Source: Verrucomicrobiota bacterium
GTDB taxonomy: Bacteria > Verrucomicrobiota > Verrucomicrobiia > Opitutales > Opitutaceae
Reading direction: 5' to 3'
Assembly (NCBI GenBank): GCA_023432225.1
Contig: JAEYUW010000024.1
Span: 1-64,000, forward strand
Length of the DNA: 64,000 nucleotides
Both the position numbers and the translations under genes were made by a program. The notes under the pieces were generated by a model, which had not been told where the DNA came from, did not search any database, and saw only the letters and a list, made by a program, of their open reading frames with translations. This document shows, in pieces, positions 50,665-59,255 of this stretch. Numbering within the stretch: position 1 is the first letter of the stretch; each line of letters starts with the position of its first letter.

Positions 50665-51765
50665 ATGAACGCCTACCTCCGCCCGCCGCGCCCTTCCGCC
50701 ACCGCTCTCCGCGTGGGCTTCCTCGCGCTGACGGACGCCGCGCCGCTGCTTGTGGCGCGCGAGCAGGAATTGTTCGCGAAGCACGGCGTGCGCGTCGAGC
50801 TGACGCGCGAGATCGGCTGGGCGACCATTCGCGACAAGATCATCCACGGCGAACTCGACGCCGCCCCCGCGCCGGCTCCGATGCTGTGGTCCACGCGACT
50901 CGGCATCGACTGCGCGCGCGCCGACGTGCTCACCGGCCTCGTGCTCAATCTCCACGGCAACGCGTTGACGCTCTCGCGGCGCCTGTGGGACGCGGGCGTG
51001 CGCACGCCCACGGATTTCCGCCACGAAGCGCTCCGCCGCCGCGGCGAACAGAAGCTCACGCTCGGCGTCGTCTTCCGCCACTCGGCGCATCACCTCCAAT
51101 TGCTGCACTGGCTCCGCCGCGCCGGCGTCGATCCGCAACGCGATGTGCGCATCGTCGTCGTGCCGCCGGCGCAAACCTTCAGCAACCTCGCCGCCGGCAC
51201 GCTCGACGGCTATTGCGCCGGCGAGCCGTGGAACACGCTCGCCGTGCAGGCCGGTGCCGGCTGGTGCCCGACGTGGAGTTCCGCGCTGTCGCCCGGCCAC
51301 GTTGAAAAAGTGCTGATGGTGCGCGAGAGCTTCGCCACCGAGCGGCCCGACGAGCACGCGCGCCTGATCGCTGCGTTGCACGATGCGTGTGCGTGGTGCG
51401 ACGATCCGGCGAACCGCACCGCGCTCGCGGAAATGCTCAGTCGCCGCGATGCGCTCAACGTTCCGCTCGGCGCGCTGCTGCCGGCGCTCACCGGCCAATT
51501 CGATGCCGGCCAGGGCTTCATGGAGCGCGCCGCGGATTTCCTCGTGTTCGCCCACGGCGCGAACGCGCCGACGCTCGCCCGCGCGCAAACCCTCCAAGCC
51601 GAACTCGTCGCCGCCGGCTTGCTGCCTGCCGGTGCCGCGACTGCCGCGCTGCCCGCACAGATTTTCCGCGAAGACCTGCATCACCAAGCCGTCCGCACAC
51701 CCACGCATGAAAACGTCCGCACCTCCGCCCCGCTCCTCGGCCGCCCGCGCCCCCGGCTCGCTTGA
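50665..51765 (+). CDS. Cytoplasmic NrtA-like binding protein (NasS-like)
   Basis: A 366-residue NrtA/CmpA-type substrate-binding protein without a signal peptide (opening MNAYLRPPRPSATALRVGFL). It shares with NrtA the blocks LRVGFLALTDAAPLLVAREQ, GWATIRDKI, APMLWSTRLGI, GTLDGYCAGEPWNTL. Lack of export resembles NasS, which senses nitrate in the cytoplasm with the antiterminator NasT; no NasT is seen here, so a sensing role with the adjacent LysR regulator is inference. The gene overlaps nrtA by 59 bp. Confidence 0.85.
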   Translation: MNAYLRPPRPSATALRVGFLALTDAAPLLVAREQELFAKHGVRVELTREIGWATIRDKIIHGELDAAPAPAPMLWSTRLGIDCARADVLTGLVLNLHGNALTLSRRLWDAGVRTPTDFRHEALRRRGEQKLTLGVVFRHSAHHLQLLHWLRRAGVDPQRDVRIVVVPPAQTFSNLAAGTLDGYCAGEPWNTLAVQAGAGWCPTWSSALSPGHVEKVLMVRESFATERPDEHARLIAALHDACAWCDDPANRTALAEMLSRRDALNVPLGALLPALTGQFDAGQGFMERAADFLVFAHGANAPTLARAQTLQAELVAAGLLPAGAATAALPAQIFREDLHHQAVRTPTHENVRTSAPLLGRPRPRLA

Positions 51766-53032
51766 TCGCCGTCAGTTCCTAAAACAAGGCGCGCTCCTCA
51801 CTGGCACCGCCGCGCTGTTCGCCGCGCTGGGCAATAGATCCTGGGCCGCCACCGCGGCGCCCGCGTCGGAGGCACCCGAGTCGCCCGACGTGAAGTTCGG
51901 CATCATCGCGCTCACCGATTGCTCGCCCATCGTCGTCGCGCACGAAAAAGGTTTTTTCAAAAAATACGGCATCCGTTCGAAGATATCGAAGGAGGCCAGC
52001 TGGGCCGTCATCCGCGACCGCCTCTCCACCGGCGACAACCAGGCGACGCACATGCTCATCGGCATGCCCTACGCCTCGACCATGGGCCTCCTCGGCTCGC
52101 CGAAGAAACCGATGGTTTACGCGTGGATGCTCAACCGCAACGGGCAGGCGATCAGTTTGAAAAAATCCTTCCGCGGCAAAGTCGCCGCCGATGCGACGGC
52201 GCTGAAGCCCTTCGTCGACGAGGCGAAAAAAGCCGGCAAACCGCTGATGTTCGCGATGACGTTTCCGCCCGGCACGCACGCGATGTGGATGCGTTACTGG
52301 CTCGCCAGCGGCGGCATTCACCCCGGCGACGCGTTCGGCGCGGGCGCGGATGTGAACCTCGTCACGATCCCGCCGCCGCAGATGGTTTCGAACATGCGCG
52401 TCGGCAAGATGGACGGCTTCTGCGTCGGCGAGCCGTGGAACGCCCGCGCGATCGACGACGGCATCGGCTACACCGCGCTCACCACACAGGACATGTGGAA
52501 AGACCACCCGGAAAAGGTCCTCGCCTTCACCGAGGAATTCGCGACGAAGAATCCGAAGACCGTCAAAGCGATCCTCAAGGCCGTGCACGAAGCCTCCGCG
52601 TGGATGGACAACTTGGACAACCGCTCCGAGATGTCCGACATCGTCTCGGCGCCCGCCTACATCAATTGCCCGAAGGAAATCATCCTCGGCCGCATGCTCG
52701 GCGACTACGACTACGGCGACGGCCGCAAAAAGCAGGACGAGTTCTACATGCATTTCAGCAAGCGGAACTGCAATTTCCCGCAGCCGAAATACGGCCGGTG
52801 GTGGCTCACGCAGTTTCGCCGCTGGGGCATGGTCAATGGCGCGCCCGACTACTCGATCGTCGACAAAGTCTGCCGCCACGACCTCTACAGCGAAGCGATG
52901 GCCGAACTCGGTGTCACCGGCCGCGGCCTCGACAACTCCCCCGAGAAACTTTTCGACGGCTCGGTCTTCGATCCGGCCGGCGACCTCGAAGCCTACGCGA
53001 AGAGCTTCGCGGTCCACGCGCTGAAAGGCTGA
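51707..53032 (+). CDS. nrtA: Nitrate ABC transporter substrate-binding protein
   Basis: A 441-residue Tat-exported protein (RRQFLKQGALLTGTAALFAA). Start at ATG 51707, inside the previous gene. Contains VKFGIIALTDCSPIVVAHEK, KKYGIRSKISKEASWAVIRD, GEPWNARAID and AYINCPKE. The fit to NrtA is good, so nitrate or nitrite is the likely ligand; a bicarbonate (CmpA) role is less likely because the cluster carries nitrite reductase. Confidence 0.92.
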   Translation: MKTSAPPPRSSAARAPGSLDRRQFLKQGALLTGTAALFAALGNRSWAATAAPASEAPESPDVKFGIIALTDCSPIVVAHEKGFFKKYGIRSKISKEASWAVIRDRLSTGDNQATHMLIGMPYASTMGLLGSPKKPMVYAWMLNRNGQAISLKKSFRGKVAADATALKPFVDEAKKAGKPLMFAMTFPPGTHAMWMRYWLASGGIHPGDAFGAGADVNLVTIPPPQMVSNMRVGKMDGFCVGEPWNARAIDDGIGYTALTTQDMWKDHPEKVLAFTEEFATKNPKTVKAILKAVHEASAWMDNLDNRSEMSDIVSAPAYINCPKEIILGRMLGDYDYGDGRKKQDEFYMHFSKRNCNFPQPKYGRWWLTQFRRWGMVNGAPDYSIVDKVCRHDLYSEAMAELGVTGRGLDNSPEKLFDGSVFDPAGDLEAYAKSFAVHALKG

Positions 53033-53036
53033 GCCG

Positions 53037-53825
53037 ATGAAACCCTTCAAATTCGACTGGCTGATCCTCCCGCTCGTGATGCTCGCGCTCTTTCTCGTGG
53101 CGTGGCACTTCTACTCGGTCGCCGACCAGAGCAAGGACGACAGCAACTACTTCCCCGGTCCCGCCGAGACCTGGCACGACTCGAAGAGCTACATCACCGA
53201 TCCGCTCGCCTACCGCGGCGAACAGGATCAAGGCATCCTGCGCTTCACCTGGAAATCGCTCTACCTCGTCGCGAAGGGTTACTCGCTCGGTCTACTGCTT
53301 GGTGTGCCGCTTGGTCTGATTCTCGGACTCTCGACGCTCTTCACGAAGGCCTTCGATCCGATCATCCAGATCGTGCGTCCGATCTCGCCGCTCGCGTGGT
53401 TCCCGATCGGCCTCGGTCTCTTCAAGGGCCTCGACGGCGCCGGCCTGTTCACCATCGCGTTCTGCTCGATGTGGCCGACGGTGCTCAACACCGCGCAAGG
53501 CGTTCGCTCCGTGCCGCAGGATTATCTCAACGTGGGAAAAGTCCTGAAGCTCTCGTGGCTTCAGATGCTCCAGAAGATCATCGTGCCCTCGGCGCTGCCC
53601 TACATGTTCACTGGTTTCCGCCTCTCGCTCGGCATCGCGTGGCTCGTGATCGTGGCGGTCGAGATGCTCACCGGCGCGCCCGGCCTCGGCGGCTTCCTCT
53701 GGCAGGAATACAACGCGCTCAACTACCGCCACATCGTCATGTGCGTGATCGCGATCGGCCTGATCGGCTTCGTGCTCGACCGCCTGATGAGCCTCGCCGA
53801 GGCGAAACTCCGCGCCGCGACCTGA
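53037..53825 (+). CDS. nrtB: Nitrate ABC transporter permease
   Basis: A 262-residue permease with five or six membrane segments. BPD_transp_1 signatures: SLYLVAKGYSLGLLLGVPLG, PLAWFPIGLGLFKG and the EAA loop (VKLSWLQMLQKIIVPSALPY variant). Starts 5 bp after nrtA. With two ATPases downstream it forms the ABC importer. Confidence 0.92.
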   Translation: MKPFKFDWLILPLVMLALFLVAWHFYSVADQSKDDSNYFPGPAETWHDSKSYITDPLAYRGEQDQGILRFTWKSLYLVAKGYSLGLLLGVPLGLILGLSTLFTKAFDPIIQIVRPISPLAWFPIGLGLFKGLDGAGLFTIAFCSMWPTVLNTAQGVRSVPQDYLNVGKVLKLSWLQMLQKIIVPSALPYMFTGFRLSLGIAWLVIVAVEMLTGAPGLGGFLWQEYNALNYRHIVMCVIAIGLIGFVLDRLMSLAEAKLRAAT

Positions 53826-53976
53826 CCGCGCTCTATCACCTTCGCTCCCCTTCTGCTGCTGCGCTCCGGTTCGTTCCCGCCACCCGGCCCGACACCCAAC
53901 ACCCAGCAAATGACCAAGCTCTCTTCGTTTTCTCGCCCTGCTTGCGCCGTCCCCACCGGCGAAAGCGCCGCTGCGC

Positions 53977-54065
53977 TTTGTCACCTAATAGGTGACAAAT
54001 CTTCCGCCCCTTCACGCCAGTTTCACTCTGTGTTATCTCGTTTTTGTCATCTATTAGGTGACAAA
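53977..54065. repeat. Twin palindromes before the porin gene
   Basis: Arm TTTGTCACCTA, centre A, arm TAGGTGACAAA at 53977-53999; and arm TTTGTCATCTA, centre T, arm TAGGTGACAAA at 54043-54065. 66 bp apart, with the centre base swapped. Either paired operators of the porin gene or a small doublet element. Confidence 0.85.
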
Positions 54066-54077
54066 CCGGCTGGCGCG

Positions 54078-55559
54078 GTGCGGTCGATTTTCGCGCGAGC
54101 GATGGCCGCGGGCGCGCTGCTCGCGGCGTCGATCGCCGCGCCCGCGGCGCACGCCTACATTTTCGGCGACCCGATCACGCTCGCGGACGGCAAGCTCGCG
54201 CTCGATTTCAACGCCCGCGTCCGCATCGAGGCGCGCGAGAACACCTTCGATTTCAATTCGCTCACCGACACCGCGAACGACGACACCTTCGTGCTCACGC
54301 GTCTGCGCGCCGGAGCGAAATACACGGTGTCGCCCACACTGTCGTTTTACGGCCAGCTCCAGGATGCGCGCGAATACGACTCCAAGCGTCCGAACGTTCT
54401 CTACGTGAACGCCGCCGAAGGCGACGCGCGCGTCGATCTGCGCCAGCTCTACGTCGACGTCGGCGATCCGCGCGACTCCGGCTGGTCCGCCCGCGTCGGC
54501 CGCCAGATGATCGCCTATGGCGACCAGCGCCTCATCGGCGGCTTCGAATGGAACAACTACGCCCGCGTCTTCGATGGCGCGAAAGCCGTCTACAACTGGG
54601 CCGATCAGCGCACGACGTTCGACCTCCTCGCGCTGTCCGTCGTCACGCCCGGCGAGACGACGCCCGATCGCGTGAAGGACCACACGCTCGACCGCTCGGA
54701 CCAGGACGACCTCTTCCTCGGCGTCTACGTGCAGAACTCCGGCGCGATCAAGAACACGAAGCTCGACGCCTATCTCCTCTACCGCGGCAAAACGGAGAAC
54801 TCGCCGAACTTCGTCGTGCCCGCGCCCGCGTTCGGCAACGGCAACGTGCGCGCCTTCGACGTGCCCGAGAAAATCTACACGCTCGGCTTCCGCGCGCAGA
54901 ACATCTCGATCGCGCCGCTCAAGGGCTTCGATTACATCGTCGAAGGCGCCTATCAGTGGGGCAAAGCGCGCCCCGGCCTGCCCGCGACGACCGTGACCGG
55001 TTTCGATTGGTTCGACCACCGCGCCTACGCGTTCCACGCCGAGACCGGCTACACGTGGGAACGCAACCCGTTCATCCCGCGCCTCGGCGTCGAATACAAC
55101 TACGCCTCCGGCGACAGGAACCCGAGCGACACGAAGAACGAGGGTTTCCTGAATCTCTTTCACACGAATCACCTCCACTACGGCTACATGGACGCATTCT
55201 CGTGGAAAAACATGGAGAGCGTCGCCGTCACGTTCCGCGCGCGTCCGTTCATCCTTCTCGACCGCTCTCTCAAAAAAGGCGTGCTCCGCCTCGACTACCA
55301 CTGGCTCTCCTTGGCGCGCACGACGGACTTCTGGTATCGCGCGAACGCCATCGCCGTAGTCCGCCCCGCCGCGTCGCGCACCGGCGCGCTGCCGAAGGAC
55401 GCGGGCCGTGAGTTCGACGCCACCTTCACGTGGTCGCCGAGCCCGCCCTACGAAATTCTGCTCGGCTGGAGCCACTTCGATGCGGGCGATTACCTCGCCG
55501 CCACCGGCCGCGCCGACAACGCCACCTTCGGTTACGCGCAACTGGTTCTAAAATTCTGA
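54078..55559 (+). CDS. Alginate-export-family porin
   Basis: A 493-residue barrel with the start set at GTG 54078, giving a good signal peptide (VRSIFARAMAAGALLAASIA then APAAHA) just after the second palindrome; ATG 53910 is a longer alternative that would translate the palindromes as CHLIGDK and CHLLGDK. The mature part has barrel strands (FNARVRIEARENTFDF, WSARVGRQMIAYGDQRLIGG) of the alginate_exp family and ends LVLKF. Likely the outer-membrane port for nitrate or nitrite in this cluster. Confidence 0.85.
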   Translation: MRSIFARAMAAGALLAASIAAPAAHAYIFGDPITLADGKLALDFNARVRIEARENTFDFNSLTDTANDDTFVLTRLRAGAKYTVSPTLSFYGQLQDAREYDSKRPNVLYVNAAEGDARVDLRQLYVDVGDPRDSGWSARVGRQMIAYGDQRLIGGFEWNNYARVFDGAKAVYNWADQRTTFDLLALSVVTPGETTPDRVKDHTLDRSDQDDLFLGVYVQNSGAIKNTKLDAYLLYRGKTENSPNFVVPAPAFGNGNVRAFDVPEKIYTLGFRAQNISIAPLKGFDYIVEGAYQWGKARPGLPATTVTGFDWFDHRAYAFHAETGYTWERNPFIPRLGVEYNYASGDRNPSDTKNEGFLNLFHTNHLHYGYMDAFSWKNMESVAVTFRARPFILLDRSLKKGVLRLDYHWLSLARTTDFWYRANAIAVVRPAASRTGALPKDAGREFDATFTWSPSPPYEILLGWSHFDAGDYLAATGRADNATFGYAQLVLKF

Positions 55560-55575
55560 GCCTCCTTTCTCATCC

Positions 55576-56523
55576 ATGCCACCGCTTCCCCGCATCTCCA
55601 CCGCCGATCCCGCGCCGGAAACCTACCTCCAGCTCACCGGTGTCTCGAAATCCTTCCGCACCGAGAGCGGGCGCACCGAAGTGCTGCGCGACATCAATCT
55701 TACTGTGCAGCGTGGCGAGTTCGTCGCGATCGTCGGCTATTCCGGCTCGGGCAAGACCACCCTCATCAACCTCATCGCCGGTCTCACGGCGCCGGATACC
55801 GGCACGGTCACTTGCGCGGGCAAACGCGTCACCGAGCCGGACTCCGATCGCGGCGTCGTGTTTCAAAACTACTCGCTGCTGCCGTGGCTCACCGTCTACG
55901 AGAACATCGCGCTCGCCGTCGACCAATGCTTCCCCGTCTGGCCGTCGGAGCAGCGGCGCGAGCACGTCGAGAAACACATCGCGATGGTCAATCTCGCCCA
56001 CGCGCGCGACCGCCTGCCGCGCCAGCTCTCCGGCGGCATGCGTCAGCGCGTGGCGCTCGCGCGCGGCCTCGCCATGAATCCCCGCGTGCTCCTCCTCGAC
56101 GAGCCGCTCGGTGCGCTCGACGCTCTCACGCGCGGCACATTGCAGCAGGAACTCGCGCGCATCTGGGAAAGCGACCGCAAGACCGTCGTCCTCATCACCA
56201 ACGACGTCGACGAAGCCCTGCTCCTCGCCGATCGCATCATCCCGCTCACCACCGGCCCAGGCGCGACGTTCGCCGAGCCAATCGCCGTCAACCTCGCGCG
56301 TCCGCGCGACCGCAAGGCGTTGAACCACGATCCCGAGTTCAAACACCTCCGCGCGCACATCACCTCGCGCCTCCTCGAAATCGGCCAAGCCCGCCGCGGC
56401 CGCGTCGAGGGTGAGCAACTCGCTCCGCCCGCCATGCGTCCCGCCGATATCTCCGCGCGCGGGCGCCCGTTCTTCCACTGGCACGCCCGCCGCCGCCTCG
56501 AAGCCGCCTGCGCCACCGCGTGA
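55576..56523 (+). CDS. Nitrate ABC transporter ATPase 1
   Basis: A 315-residue ABC ATPase of the NrtD/SsuB group. Walker A GYSGSGKTTLINLIAGLT, Q-loop GVVFQNYSLLPWL, signature LSGGMRQRVALARGL, Walker B VLLLDEPLGALDA and the H-loop replaced by N (VLITNDVDEAL instead of THD). This His-to-Asn change may lower activity and fits asymmetric ATPase pairing with the next ATPase. C-terminal 60 residues are an unrecognised tail. Confidence 0.92.
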   Translation: MPPLPRISTADPAPETYLQLTGVSKSFRTESGRTEVLRDINLTVQRGEFVAIVGYSGSGKTTLINLIAGLTAPDTGTVTCAGKRVTEPDSDRGVVFQNYSLLPWLTVYENIALAVDQCFPVWPSEQRREHVEKHIAMVNLAHARDRLPRQLSGGMRQRVALARGLAMNPRVLLLDEPLGALDALTRGTLQQELARIWESDRKTVVLITNDVDEALLLADRIIPLTTGPGATFAEPIAVNLARPRDRKALNHDPEFKHLRAHITSRLLEIGQARRGRVEGEQLAPPAMRPADISARGRPFFHWHARRRLEAACATA

Positions 56524-56529
56524 GGAATT

Positions 56530-56727
56530 AACCACGAAACACACCAAACACACAAAAGGGAAACCGATGCCCTGCGCCTGTCATTCTGAGCGAAGCGAAG
56601 TGCAGCCGAAGGCGAGCCAGCCATCCAGTCATGAACGCACCGCATCATTTCTGGATTCTTCGCTTCGCTCAGAATGACACGTATCGTGGATCGATCCCTT
56701 TTCGTGTCTTTCGTGTGTTTCGTGGTT
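56530..56727. repeat. Nested repeat between the two ATPase genes
   Basis: Outer arms ACCACGAAACACACCAAACA and TTTCGTGTGTTTCGTGGT (same family as 33668-33793). Inside, GTCATTCTGAGCGAAGCGAA at 56580 and the inverted TTCGCTTCGCTCAGAATGAC ending at 56678. One repeat appears to have inserted into another. Confidence 0.9.
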
Positions 56728-56792
56728 CCTCTTCTCCGACATTGATCCCGCTCGGCGCTTCGTAATCCGTCCGCCACCCTCCGCTTCTCTCC

Positions 56793-57626
56793 GTGTCTGA
56801 ACCTCTCCTCCAACTCACCGGCATCCACAAAGCCTACGGTCCGACCGTGATCGTCGAGGACTTCAACCTCGAGTTCGCGCCCGGCGAGTTCATCTCGCTC
56901 ATCGGCCATTCCGGCTGCGGCAAGTCGACCGTTCTCTCCATGATCGCCGGCCTCACGCCCGCCACCTCCGGCACGATCCTGCTCGACGGCCAGACGATCA
57001 CCGAACCCGGCCCCGATCGCGGCGTCGTCTTTCAAGCGCCGTGCCTGCTACCGTGGTTCAGCGTCCTCGACAACGTGCTGCTCGGCGTGAACCAGGTCTA
57101 CTTCGCCTATTCACCCGCCCAGCGCCGCGAACTCGCGGAATACTACCTGAAGATCGTCGGCCTCGGCGACGCCTTGCACAAAAAGCCCGGCGAACTCTCC
57201 CAAGGCATGCGCCAGCGCGTCGGTCTCGCGCGGGCCTTCGCGCTGTCGCCGAAGCTGCTGCTGCTCGACGAGCCGTTCGGCATGCTCGACTCGCTCACGC
57301 GCGCCGAACTCCAGGACGCGCTGCTCGAAGTCTGGCAGCGCCAGCAAATCACCGCGCTCATCATCACCCACGATGTCGACGAAGCGCTCCTCCTTGCCGA
57401 CCGCGTCGTCTGCATGACCGACGGCCCGCGCGCCACGATTGGCGAGATCCTCACCGTGCCGTTCGCGCGCCCACGCGATCGCCGCACCTTGTTCGAAGAT
57501 CCCGAATACTACCGCTGCCGCGAAAACCTGATCTCGTTCCTCGAGGAACGCAGTCACGAACGGCCAACAAAAACGAGCCGCCGCGCGCTGCCTCATTCGG
57601 CGCTGAACGCCACCATCGGCACGTGA
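56793..57626 (+). CDS. Nitrate ABC transporter ATPase 2
   Basis: A 277-residue ABC ATPase starting at GTG 56793. Walker A GHSGCGKSTVLSMIAGLT, Q-loop GVVFQAPCLLPWF, signature LSQGMRQRVGLARA, Walker B LLLLDEPFGMLD and a full H-loop (LIITHDVDEALL). It carries the His that the first ATPase lacks. Shares the NrtD/SsuB form. Confidence 0.92.
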   Translation: MSEPLLQLTGIHKAYGPTVIVEDFNLEFAPGEFISLIGHSGCGKSTVLSMIAGLTPATSGTILLDGQTITEPGPDRGVVFQAPCLLPWFSVLDNVLLGVNQVYFAYSPAQRRELAEYYLKIVGLGDALHKKPGELSQGMRQRVGLARAFALSPKLLLLDEPFGMLDSLTRAELQDALLEVWQRQQITALIITHDVDEALLLADRVVCMTDGPRATIGEILTVPFARPRDRRTLFEDPEYYRCRENLISFLEERSHERPTKTSRRALPHSALNATIGT

Positions 57627-57638
57627 GCCGCACGACTC

Positions 57639-57726
57639 GTAGGGCCTCACCTCGTGTGAGGCCTCGTCTTCGAGCGCGGCGCGTGCCGCACACGCTGGTG
57701 AGGCTCGACACAAGGTCGAGCCCTAC
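57639..57726. repeat. Palindromic doublet (AGGGCCTCACCTCG family)
   Basis: GTAGGGCCTCACCTCGTGTG and GGCTCGACACAAGGTCGAGC, ending CCCTAC. Same two unlike hairpins as 20936-21025. Confidence 0.87.
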
Positions 57727-57794
57727 GCACGACAAACCTTCTCCGCTTACCCGCTCTTGCCCGTCGCACCGCACCTGATTTCCTCACCGCCACG

Positions 57795-59255
57795 ATGTCC
57801 GCGTCGTCCACGCCCGAGCCCGCGCTGTTGATCGCCCTGACCGGTTCGCCCGGCGAGGGCCGCACCAGCCAGCTCGCCGCGCTCGCGGCCGAAATCCAGC
57901 AACGCGGCCACCGCGTCGCGGGATTGCTCGCGCCGGCAGGCAATCGCGACGGTCGCACGCGCGGCGCGGCGTCCTACCGCCTGCACATCCTCGGCGAAGC
58001 GGGCGATCGGCCCTGGGCCGACCGCGACGACTCGCTCCAGCCGCCGTATCGCTTCAGCGAGGAAACGCGCGCCGACCTCACCGTGTGGGCGGAGGCGCTG
58101 CGCGACCAGCCGCCCTCCGACCTGCTCGTGCTCGATGAGTTCGGCCGCTACGAAGCCGAGGGCGAGGGACTGTTCCCGCTCTGGTCCGCCATCGTCGCCT
58201 CAGCGCCGCGCATCGTCGTCATCGCCGTGCGCGCCGGCTACGTTTCTGAAATTGAGGCGCGCCTCGGTCGCAAATTCGACCTCTGTCTCGCCGCGGCGCA
58301 CCCCGCCACCGCCGAGCGTCTGCGACAGGCGTGCGCCGAGTTCGGCGAGTGGACGCAGGTCGGCCTCTGGGGCGGTGCGGCCGGATCGATCGAGATGACG
58401 CTCGGCTCTGCGCTGCACACGATGAAAATTCCGCTGCGCGGCGCGACGCTCAGCAGCATGCAGGCCGCGACGCTGACGTTCGCCTCCGCGCGCCTGAATC
58501 CGCCCGGACGCGTCGCGTGGGTCTCGTTCATTTCTGCAGGCCTGAAGGCTTTTTCGCCCGGCGGCGGCCGCGTGCGCCCGATGGTGGCGATTGCGATGCA
58601 GGGCACGCTCTTCAGCGGCGCCGTGCAGTTGCTCGGTTGGAATTTTCTCTCCGTCGCCCTCGGCGGAGCGTTGATCGGCGCGTGGGCGGCGTTGCAGGGT
58701 TTCCTGCTGCAATACCTCCTGCTCGGCGACGACCTGGTCCAAGCTTACCGCAAGATCGTGCAATGGCTCGCCGAGAACTGGCAGATTCAGGCGCCTTCGA
58801 TGCCGGTGCTGCTCGCGGCGTGGGCCGCGCTGCACGCGCTCATGGCCGGCGGCGCCGCACTCGTCGCCTGGAAACTCCGCGCGCCGCCGCGCGCGTTGCG
58901 TTCCATCCTTGAGCGCGAGGCGGCCAAAACGCCCGCTACCGCTCCGCTTGCCTCCACATCCTCCACTGCTGGCGCAGCACGTCCGCCGCTGCCGCGCCGG
59001 ATCGCCCGCGAGTTTGCGCGCTGGCATTTCTGGGTGCCGCTCGTCGCGGTTGCTTTCGTGCTGCTCGCCAACGGCCGCTCGTGGGAAAGCATCGCGTGGC
59101 TCGTGGCGCGTTTCGTGGCGGTCGGCGCCGTGTTTTTCGCGCTGCTGTCGCTCTTTCAACCCGTGCGCTTCGTCGCCGCACTCCGGCGCCGCGGCTGGTG
59201 GGGGCCGGCCGCCGCATTTGCCGAGGCGCTTTCGCGCCGTCAGCCAGGCAAGTAG
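57795..59255 (+). CDS. P-loop NTPase fused to a multi-pass membrane domain
   Basis: A 486-residue protein with an unusual composition. Residues about 1-175 form a P-loop domain: Walker A-like GSPGEGRTSQLAALA, and a Walker B-like LLVLDEFGRYEAEGEG, resembling THEP1/DUF2478-type nucleotide-binding proteins. Residues about 195-345 form a membrane domain (GSALHTMKIPLRGATLSSMQ, then AGLKAFSPGGGRVRPMVAIA), which by topology recalls ECF transporter S components. After a linker, two more membrane segments follow (about 395-450). It lies in the nitrate cluster between the importer and nitrite reductase. Function unknown; a role in delivering a cofactor such as molybdate or iron for the reductases is inference. 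Confidence 0.8.
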   Translation: MSASSTPEPALLIALTGSPGEGRTSQLAALAAEIQQRGHRVAGLLAPAGNRDGRTRGAASYRLHILGEAGDRPWADRDDSLQPPYRFSEETRADLTVWAEALRDQPPSDLLVLDEFGRYEAEGEGLFPLWSAIVASAPRIVVIAVRAGYVSEIEARLGRKFDLCLAAAHPATAERLRQACAEFGEWTQVGLWGGAAGSIEMTLGSALHTMKIPLRGATLSSMQAATLTFASARLNPPGRVAWVSFISAGLKAFSPGGGRVRPMVAIAMQGTLFSGAVQLLGWNFLSVALGGALIGAWAALQGFLLQYLLLGDDLVQAYRKIVQWLAENWQIQAPSMPVLLAAWAALHALMAGGAALVAWKLRAPPRALRSILEREAAKTPATAPLASTSSTAGAARPPLPRRIAREFARWHFWVPLVAVAFVLLANGRSWESIAWLVARFVAVGAVFFALLSLFQPVRFVAALRRRGWWGPAAAFAEALSRRQPGK

